From assembly GCA_004554205.1 (NCBI GenBank), contig SFNH01000071.1, positions 1 through 9,631 on the forward strand: 9,631 nucleotides of DNA. Direction: 5' to 3'. The stretch's first letter is position 1. The number at the start of each line of letters is the position of its first letter. Below, one piece after another: positions 5,479 through 9,631 of the stretch. Made by a program: the position numbers and the translations under genes. Origin of the DNA: Clostridium sp. (GTDB taxonomy: Bacteria > Bacillota > Clostridia > Lachnospirales > Lachnospiraceae). The notes below the pieces were generated by a model. That model made no database searches. It was not told where the DNA came from and worked only from the letters and a program-made list of their open reading frames with translations.

Positions 5479-6066
5479 GCCCAGAGCTTCCATCTCGCTG
5501 TTTACCGGATCCTCGCAGGCGCGCATCGCCTCGATGGTTTTCTCAAACAGCTCGTCTAACTCCCAGCCAAGCCGCTCCGCTCCCTGCCGGATCACATCGC
5601 GGGAGCAGCCCGCGGCGAATTTCTTATCTTTGAATTTCTTTTTCAGGCTGGATACTTCCATATCCTTCGTGCTTTTCGATGGCCGCATCCTCGCAGCCGC
5701 ACCGATGAGCCCGGTCAGCTCGTCCGCCGCAAACAGTACCTTCTCCATCTCATGCTCCGGCTCCACATCGCAGCAGAGCCCGTAGCCGTGAGAACAGATG
5801 GAATATATCATGTCCTCCCCCACGCCGCCTGCTTTGAGAAGCTCCGGCGCCTTGACACAGTGCTGCTCCGGGTACTGCTCGAAATCAATATCGTGAAGCA
5901 GCCCGATAATGCCCCAGTAGTCCTCCTCCTCGGCATACCCTAACTCCTTCGCGTACCAGCGCATTACGCCCTCCACCGTCAATCCATGCAAAATGTGAAA
6001 CGGCTCTTTGTTATGATTCCGAAGAAGCGCAAGCGCCTCATCCCTTGAAATTCTGCTGTCTCTCAT
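5470..6066 (-). CDS. HD-domain hydrolase, 198 aa
   Basis: A cytosolic HD-superfamily protein. The metal-binding pattern is complete: H27 in ILHGL, H58-D59 in GLLHDIDFE, H93 in CSHGYG and D115 in FAADELTGLIG. A well-kept C-terminal half (MRPSKSTKDMEV, LKKKFKDKKFAAGCSRDVI) matches, as far as I recognise it, an HDIG-type family common in Lachnospiraceae. HD proteins use bound metal to hydrolyse phosphate esters of nucleotides or related compounds; the substrate here is unknown. AGGAGG lies 8 nt before the ATG, and the predicted promoter at 6088-6116 gives an extremely short 5' leader of about 15 nt. The transcript runs towards the 41-aa peptide gene with no terminator between them. No membrane segment or extra domain is visible. 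Confidence 0.88.
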   Translation of the reverse strand: MRDSRISRDEALALLRNHNKEPFHILHGLTVEGVMRWYAKELGYAEEEDYWGIIGLLHDIDFEQYPEQHCVKAPELLKAGGVGEDMIYSICSHGYGLCCDVEPEHEMEKVLFAADELTGLIGAAARMRPSKSTKDMEVSSLKKKFKDKKFAAGCSRDVIRQGAERLGWELDELFEKTIEAMRACEDPVNSEMEALGLN

Positions 6067-6087
6067 GGCTTTTTCCTCCTGAATTTC

Positions 6088-6116
6088 ATTTTACAATAAA
6101 TTTTTTCATTTGTTAA
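6088..6116 (-). promoter_or_regulatory. Promoter of the HD hydrolase gene
   Basis: TTAACA (6111-6116), a 17-nt spacer and TAAAAT (6088-6093) on the minus strand. Its -35 is only one base away from the -35 of the divergent tRNA promoter (6118-6123), so the two promoters may compete for RNA polymerase. Confidence 0.55.
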
Positions 6117-6117
6117 G

Positions 6118-6146
6118 TTGAAATTTCTGAAAAGTTGTGTTATACT
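6118..6146 (+). promoter_or_regulatory. tRNA-Gly promoter
   Basis: TTGAAA (6118-6123), a 17-nt spacer and TATACT (6141-6146), ending 10 nt before the tRNA 5' end. This is a near-consensus sigma-A promoter in the expected place for a stand-alone tRNA gene. Confidence 0.8.
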
Positions 6147-6156
6147 ACTTAAGCAC

Positions 6157-6227
6157 GCAGATGTAGTTCATCGGTAGAACATCAGCTTCCCAAGCTGAGG
6201 AGGCGGGTTCGACTCCCGTCATCTGCT
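6157..6227 (+). tRNA. tRNA-Gly (CCC)
   Basis: A 71-nt cloverleaf: acceptor GCAGATG/CATCTGC, D-arm region GTTCATCGGTAGAAC, anticodon stem TCAGC/GCTGA with loop TTCCCAA (anticodon CCC), T-arm GCGGG-TTCGACT-CCCGT and discriminator T. The CCA end is not encoded. The anticodon reads GGG, with a promoter just upstream and a terminator just downstream. It is a single-gene unit. Confidence 0.95.
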
Positions 6228-6231
6228 TTGA

Positions 6232-6272
6232 AAAGAGCCGGAATCCCCGCAAAAGGACTCCGGCTTCTTTAT
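6232..6272. terminator. Bidirectional terminator between tRNA-Gly and MATE transcript
   Basis: AGCCGGA/TCCGGCT plus an inner TCC/GGA (one mismatch) form a 10-bp stem with an 8-nt loop. TTCTTT follows on the plus strand and CTCTTTTC on the minus strand, so the convergent tRNA and MATE-side transcripts can share it. The stop codon of the broken mini-gene lies at its edge. Confidence 0.8.
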
Positions 6273-6408
6273 GCTATTTCTTCAATCCGCTCTTTCACTT
6301 TGCGAAGTTCATTTTCCAGCCGATTTACCCGGATTAAGAGCATTTCTTTTTCATTGTCTATTTTACTATATAAACGTTCCAAAAACGCTTCACAGCCTCC
6401 GCATCCAT
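6269..6408 (-). pseudogene. Frameshifted coiled-coil mini-gene (about 46 aa)
   Basis: Beyond the MATE stop, one minus-strand frame reads CGGCEAFLERLYSKID, then a charged heptad-like helix (RVNRLENELRKVKERIEEIA) to TAA at 6269-6271. It has no ATG in frame near its N-terminus. A well-placed ATG with AGGA upstream lies at 6408 but in the wrong frame. Adding one base after ATGGA would fuse them into a protein starting MDCGGC or MECGGC and of about 46 residues; 140 nt from ATG to stop is one short of a multiple of three. It therefore looks like a small gene overlapping the MATE 3' end with a 1-nt deletion, a sequencing error, or a translational frameshift. The function is unknown; the CxxC and coiled coil suggest a small dimeric or metal-binding protein. 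Confidence 0.4.
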
Positions 6409-7739
6409 TTTTTCCTGCGGAATAAAAACGCGGAGATCAGCAGGCGGACGCACTCCTCAAGAGAGAGGATAAAATACACCCACACGATCGGAAGCTTCAG
6501 CACAAATGCCGTCAAGAGCCCGAGCGGGACGCCGAACATCCATGTTCCGATCAGATCGATCACCATGACGTACTCCGTCTTTCCGCCGCTGCGCAAGACG
6601 CCTCCGCCCAGGATCATGTTCTGTACCTTGAGCGGGGCGACCACCGCAAACGCGGCCAGTATTGCGCTCGTCATCGCGCGGACCTCCGGCTCCACATTAA
6701 AGATCCGCACATAATACGGCCGGAGCAAAAGCAGCAGTACGGAGAGCGCTGCCGAGCCCCAGAAGCCCGTTTTCATCAGCTTCCCGGCCGTGTGGTACGC
6801 CTTCTCCCTCTCGCCTGCGCCCAGGCATTTCCCCACCATGATGCCCGTCGCCTGCGCCACTCCGCTCAAGGCTCCGATCATGAGCGCCACCACCGGGTTG
6901 ATCAGCGTCATCGCCGCGCACGCCTCTGTACCCATATGTCCATAGATGAAAGCATACACATTTTCTCCAAGCACCCATAAAAACTCACAGATTAACATCG
7001 GCACCAGAATACCGAGGTACACCTTAAGCTCCGCGGATTTGCGGTAAATGCCGGGGCTAAGCCGCTCCTTCCCGCCGTAGCGGGCAAGGAAAATCATGAC
7101 AACCACCGCGCATCCGGCTACCTGGGAGATCACGGACGCCCACGCCGCGCCCCGCACTCCCATCTGCGGAAACCCGAACTTCCCGAAGATCAGCAGATAA
7201 TTTAAGACCGTATTGAGAACTGCCGCGCAAATTCCCGCATACAGCGGAATCATTGCCGCCTTCTCGCAGCGCAGGTAGGCGGAAACAATCGCGGTGAGCA
7301 TCATCGGAAGGAAACTGATGGCGTAAATGCGAAGGTAGGATGCTGCCGCCGCCACCGTCGCCCCATCCTTCGAGTAAACATTCATAAGCATTTCCGGCAT
7401 GAGCAGGCTGATCGCCGTAAATCCCGCCGTCAGAAAAAGAGCCAGCAGCAAATTTGTATAGAAGCCCTTACCCGCCTCGCGCCGGTCATTTTTCCCGATT
7501 GCCTGAGCAATAATGATCCCGGCCACAGCCGTGATCGCCTGAACCATCACCGTGAGCAGAGATATGAACTTGCCCGCAAGGCCGATTCCCGCGATGCTCA
7601 CGCTGCCGAGCTGCCCGGTCATCACCTGGTCGATAACACCAAACGACGACTGCAAAAGGCACTGCAGCGTAACCGGCAGCGCAAGCTGGAGCAGCTCCTT
7701 CCTGAATTCCTGATCTGGTATAATATCGCTGTGTTTCAT
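6390..7739 (-). CDS. MATE-family multidrug/cation efflux transporter, 449 aa
   Basis: An inner-membrane secondary transporter expected to have 12 helices in two similar halves. The first half carries QLALPVTLQCLLQSSFGVIDQVMTGQLG (from residue 18; D37 and TGQLG are the usual first-helix signature). The second half carries GALSGVAQATGIMVGKCLGAGEREKAYHTAG, the matching repeat. MATE pumps use a sodium or proton gradient to export cationic or lipophilic compounds; the substrate cannot be read from sequence. A longer frame begins at 7835, but its first codons would lie inside the promoters of this and the divergent gene. AGGGGG precedes ATGATG at 7742/7739, and I choose the second ATG for its 6-nt spacing, giving the usual family length of about 450 aa. 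It is divergent from the CPA2 antiporter. Its transcript ends at the shared terminator at 6232-6272 after crossing the broken mini-gene. Confidence 0.92.
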   Translation of the reverse strand: MKHSDIIPDQEFRKELLQLALPVTLQCLLQSSFGVIDQVMTGQLGSVSIAGIGLAGKFISLLTVMVQAITAVAGIIIAQAIGKNDRREAGKGFYTNLLLALFLTAGFTAISLLMPEMLMNVYSKDGATVAAAASYLRIYAISFLPMMLTAIVSAYLRCEKAAMIPLYAGICAAVLNTVLNYLLIFGKFGFPQMGVRGAAWASVISQVAGCAVVVMIFLARYGGKERLSPGIYRKSAELKVYLGILVPMLICEFLWVLGENVYAFIYGHMGTEACAAMTLINPVVALMIGALSGVAQATGIMVGKCLGAGEREKAYHTAGKLMKTGFWGSAALSVLLLLLRPYYVRIFNVEPEVRAMTSAILAAFAVVAPLKVQNMILGGGVLRSGGKTEYVMVIDLIGTWMFGVPLGLLTAFVLKLPIVWVYFILSLEECVRLLISAFLFRRKKWMRRL

Positions 7740-7763
7740 CATTTTCCCCCTGCCTTTTTTTAT

Positions 7764-7792
7764 ATTATATAACAATTCGACATTTTCGGCAA
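7764..7792 (-). promoter_or_regulatory. MATE promoter with overlapping 0A-like site
   Basis: TTGCCG (7787-7792), a 17-nt spacer and a perfect TATAAT (7764-7769) on the minus strand. AATGTCGAA (7776-7784), with a Spo0A-box core, lies inside the spacer, and a second looser match, TGCCGAA (7785-7791), overlaps the -35. A protein bound there would block this promoter. Confidence 0.6.
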
Positions 7793-7799
7793 TTACTCC

Positions 7800-7828
7800 T
7801 TGAACCTTCCATGCTTCGGTGCTATAAT
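7800..7828 (+). promoter_or_regulatory. CPA2 antiporter promoter
   Basis: TTGAAC (7800-7805), a 17-nt spacer and a perfect TATAAT (7823-7828) give a start near 7835 and a leader of about 22 nt with GAGGAGG before the ATG. The -35 elements of this and the MATE promoter are 7 bp apart, back to back. Confidence 0.8.
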
Positions 7829-7856
7829 ACGACACGAAAAATGAGGAGGCTGTATT

Positions 7857-9143
7857 ATGGAAATTTATCTTATCTGTCTGGCAGTGGCAGTTCTCGGCGG
7901 GCTGATGATGTCCCGCCTGACGAGGCTTTTGAATCTGCCCGCTGTCACTGCGTATCTTGTGGCCGGTCTGCTTCTCGGTCCTTATTGTATCGGCGCGCTG
8001 ATGCTGCCAGGTATCGGGTTTAATTCCCTGGAGCAGGTGGAGGGTCTTAAGGTCATCACCCAGACTGCCCTCGGCTTTATCGCTTTTACGATCGGCAATG
8101 AGTTCCGCCTGCAGCAGTTGAAAAGCATGGGGTCAAGAGCTGTCATCGTGGGCATTTTCCAGGCAGTGGTCGCCACTCTGGTCGTAGACGTGGCGCTGAT
8201 TTGCCTGCACCTGGCTTTCCCGCGTATCATATCCCTTCCCGCCGCCATCACCCTGGGCGCTATCGCAGCCGCCACGGCGCCGGCTGCCACACTGATGGTT
8301 GTCCGTCAGTATAAAGCGGACGGCCCTCTCACCAGGCTCCTGCTGCTGGTCGTAGCCATCGACGACGCCGTCGGCCTGGTTCTGTTTTCCGTGTCCTTCG
8401 GCATCGCCGGAGCCCTGGAAAACGGCAGTATCAATATGATGGGCGTTGTGGTAGAACCGATTTTGGAAATCGTGCTTTCCCTGGCGCTGGGAGCTCTGAT
8501 CGGTCTGCTGCTCAACGCTGTGGAGCACTTCTTCCACTCCAGAAGCAAGCGTATGGCTATCTCTGTTGCCTTTGTTATGCTGGCGGTGGCGCTGTCCTCT
8601 CTGGAATTTCAGGTCGGAGCCGTTCACTGCAGCTTCTCATTACTGCTGGTATGCATGATGGCGGGTACCATCTTCTGCAATGTATGTGATTCCTCCGAAG
8701 AGCTGATGGAGCGTATCGAGGGCTGGACAGTACCGTTAAATATTCTGTTCTTCGTGCTTTCCGGCGCAGAACTGGATTTAAAGATCCTCGCAAACCCGAT
8801 GACACTCATCATCGGAGTGATCTATATCATCGCCCGTTCCGCCGGTAAATACCTGGGTTCCTACACAAGCTGCAAGGCAACCCACTGTTCCGACTCCATT
8901 GCCAGACATCTGGGCATCACGCTCTTGCCCCAGGCCGGTGTGGCTCTTGGTATGGCGCTGACCGCAACCAGTCTTCAGGACGGCGCCGTTGTGCGGAATG
9001 TAGTGCTGTTCGGCGTTCTGATCTACGAGCTGGTCGGACCTACCCTGACCAAACGCTCGCTGCTTCAGGTCGGAGAGATCAAGCCCGAAAACAAGACCGA
9101 CGCGCGAACTGTCAATACCCCGAAACCGCCGGTTACAATATAG
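7857..9143 (+). CDS. CPA2-family cation/proton antiporter, 428 aa
   Basis: A polytopic membrane protein of the Na+/H+ exchanger superfamily (CPA2/Kef-like branch). Key features: an N-terminal helix pair with LNLPAVTAYLVAGLLLGP (25-42); TAPAA at 140-144, in the place of the unwound helix-4 motif; the ion-binding DD pair D169-D170 in VVAIDDAVGLVLF; FFVLSGAELDL (298-308); basic R327 and K331 in ARSAGKYLGS; and LLPQAGVALGMAL (356-368). The two-aspartate motif is typical of electrogenic members. About 12-13 membrane helices can be seen, with a short hydrophilic C-terminus (405-428) and no TrkA-N or TrkA-C regulatory domain, so it is a transporter core without the gating domain of KefB/KefC. It probably exchanges Na+ or K+ for protons in pH or salt balance. 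GAGGAGG lies 8 nt before the ATG. It is a single-gene unit with its own promoter and terminator, divergent from the MATE gene. Confidence 0.92.
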   Translation: MEIYLICLAVAVLGGLMMSRLTRLLNLPAVTAYLVAGLLLGPYCIGALMLPGIGFNSLEQVEGLKVITQTALGFIAFTIGNEFRLQQLKSMGSRAVIVGIFQAVVATLVVDVALICLHLAFPRIISLPAAITLGAIAAATAPAATLMVVRQYKADGPLTRLLLLVVAIDDAVGLVLFSVSFGIAGALENGSINMMGVVVEPILEIVLSLALGALIGLLLNAVEHFFHSRSKRMAISVAFVMLAVALSSLEFQVGAVHCSFSLLLVCMMAGTIFCNVCDSSEELMERIEGWTVPLNILFFVLSGAELDLKILANPMTLIIGVIYIIARSAGKYLGSYTSCKATHCSDSIARHLGITLLPQAGVALGMALTATSLQDGAVVRNVVLFGVLIYELVGPTLTKRSLLQVGEIKPENKTDARTVNTPKPPVTI

Positions 9144-9152
9144 CCGTTACGC

Positions 9153-9182
9153 CCCCGCCCGCGGGCGGGGTTTTCGTTTTTG
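9153..9182 (+). terminator. Terminator of the CPA2 antiporter gene
   Basis: CCCCGCCC/GGGCGGGG (9153-9160 and 9163-9170) form a very GC-rich perfect palindrome followed by TTTTCGTTTTTG. It starts 10 bp after the stop codon. Confidence 0.9.
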
Positions 9183-9220
9183 TTCGGTCGCCGGTTACAG
9201 TCTTCTCTTTTGTTCGGTCG
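9178..9220. repeat. Short direct repeat TTTTGTTCGGTCG, two copies
   Basis: TTTTGTTCGGTCG occurs at 9178-9190 and 9208-9220, exactly 30 bp apart, each followed by one variable base and CGG. CGCCGGTTACA also recurs (9127-9137 and 9189-9199). This looks like a small local tandem duplication downstream of the terminator; no function is visible. Confidence 0.6.
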
Positions 9221-9240
9221 ACGGATGTAAAACTTTTGCT

Positions 9241-9267
9241 GTAACTGTTCAGTGCCTTCACAGTTAC
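9241..9267. repeat. 27-bp dispersed palindromic repeat, copy 2
   Basis: GTAACTGT (9241-9248) and ACAGTTAC (9260-9267) around an 11-nt centre. It is the inverted counterpart of the copy at 5178-5204, with identical arms and two centre differences. Flanking CT and AG extend the palindrome by two pairs here. It lies in the gap between the antiporter terminator and the ATPase gene. Confidence 0.75.
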
Positions 9268-9391
9268 AGGCAAAAATCCATGAAAATTGCCTTCGAAAAG
9301 TGTTCACCGTCTTCCCTCACAGCAAGGTTTGCTCAGCGCTCCCTCGGCCCTGGACAATATCAGCCGCATGGCTGAACTGTTAGCATGTCAA

Positions 9392-9426
9392 TTTCCCAAA
9401 ACCAAAAATATATTGATTTTGGGAAA
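9392..9426. promoter_or_regulatory. Large palindrome upstream of P-loop ATPase gene
   Basis: TTTCCCAAAA (9392-9401) and TTTTGGGAAA (9417-9426) are perfect 10-bp inverted arms; after one mismatch a further CAA/TTG pairs, leaving the 7-nt loop AAATATA. CATG flanks it on both sides (9384-9387 and 9430-9433). TATATT (9409-9414) within it could be a -10 element for the ATPase gene. It could be an operator or a leader hairpin; no poly-T tail follows, so it is not a classical terminator. Confidence 0.55.
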
Positions 9427-9462
9427 CAGGCATGGTGTAATAGCTTTGCGAGGTGATTTTCT

Positions 9463-9631
9463 ATGAAGCTGATCGAAAGAAAACAATACTTAAATAAAAT
9501 GGTAGGCGTTATCGGAACTCCTGATATTAAAGTGCTGACGGGTGTAAGACGTTCAGGCAAATCGAAACTATTGGAAGCTTTCAAATCCTATGTGCAGAAA
9601 AACATTCCAAACGCTAATATTATTCACATCA
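9463..9631 (+). CDS. P-loop ATPase, AAA_14/DUF4143 type, N-terminal part
   Basis: The first 56 codons of a gene that runs off the window. It begins MKLIERKQYLNKMVGVIG and carries a Walker A motif GVRRSGKS (27-34) right after a short beta strand (IKVLTGV). That arrangement, with the motif starting at about residue 27, is typical of the AAA_14/DUF4143 ATPases, which are widespread in gut bacteria and archaea and of poorly defined function. GAGGTGAT lies 6 nt before the ATG. Codon use and base composition are clearly AT-richer than the genes to the left, consistent with a different origin. The Walker B motif and the C-terminal domain are outside the window. Confidence 0.8.
   Translation, partial: MKLIERKQYLNKMVGVIGTPDIKVLTGVRRSGKSKLLEAFKSYVQKNIPNANIIHI

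Noticed and set aside
7740..7835. N-terminal extension of the MATE gene to the ATG at 7835
   Set aside because: The extension lies over both divergent promoters and lacks a ribosome site; the ATG at 7739 follows AGGGGG and gives the normal family length.
8133..8627. A 164-codon minus-strand frame inside the antiporter gene
   Set aside because: Gln/His/Gly-rich antisense shadow of a clear membrane transporter.
1..9631. CRISPR array, IS element or prophage module
   Set aside because: No regularly spaced repeats, transposase, integrase or phage structural gene can be seen on either strand.

Overview
The window looks like chromosomal DNA from an anaerobic gut-type Firmicute, most likely a Lachnospiraceae member. 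The reasons are strong AGGAGG ribosome sites, sigma-A-type promoters, tight intergenic spacing, fairly high GC with AT-rich gaps, a GLUG/cell-wall-binding-repeat surface protein, a DUF6273 protein, an MSTYE-type holin-like peptide and Spo0A-like boxes. The species cannot be named from sequence alone.

Left part (1-4818): a 25-residue holin-like toxin peptide (53-130, minus) lies between a bidirectional terminator and a leader in which the Shine-Dalgarno is paired in a GAAA-capped hairpin. Next to it is a tRNA-3'-end-like hairpin (255-280). Then comes a two-gene minus-strand operon for secreted proteins: a DUF6273 protein (3841-4665) followed 12 nt later by a 1163-residue GLUG-repeat, cell-wall-binding surface protein (337-3828). 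Its promoter is at 4790-4818. Two Spo0A-box-like heptamers spaced exactly 10 bp apart lie just upstream (4839-4857).

Middle (4819-6272): an orphan FeoA protein on the plus strand whose stop codon lies in a 27-bp palindromic repeat; a strong minus-strand terminator; a 41-residue membrane peptide with an acidic tail; an HD-domain hydrolase; and a tRNA-Gly(CCC) with its own promoter, back to back with the HD gene promoter. The tRNA ends in a bidirectional terminator shared with the convergent MATE transcript.

Right part (6269-9631): a MATE-family efflux pump (minus) and a CPA2-type cation/proton antiporter (plus), divergently transcribed from clear promoters that flank another 0A-like site. A frameshifted coiled-coil mini-gene overlaps the MATE 3' end. 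After the antiporter terminator there are short direct repeats, a second inverted copy of the 27-bp palindromic repeat, a large palindrome, and the start of an AT-richer P-loop ATPase that runs off the edge.

Most of the window is ordinary housekeeping and transport. The parts most worth a second look are the candidate type I toxin module, the possible Spo0A control of the surface-protein operon, the tRNA-like fragment, and the broken mini-gene.
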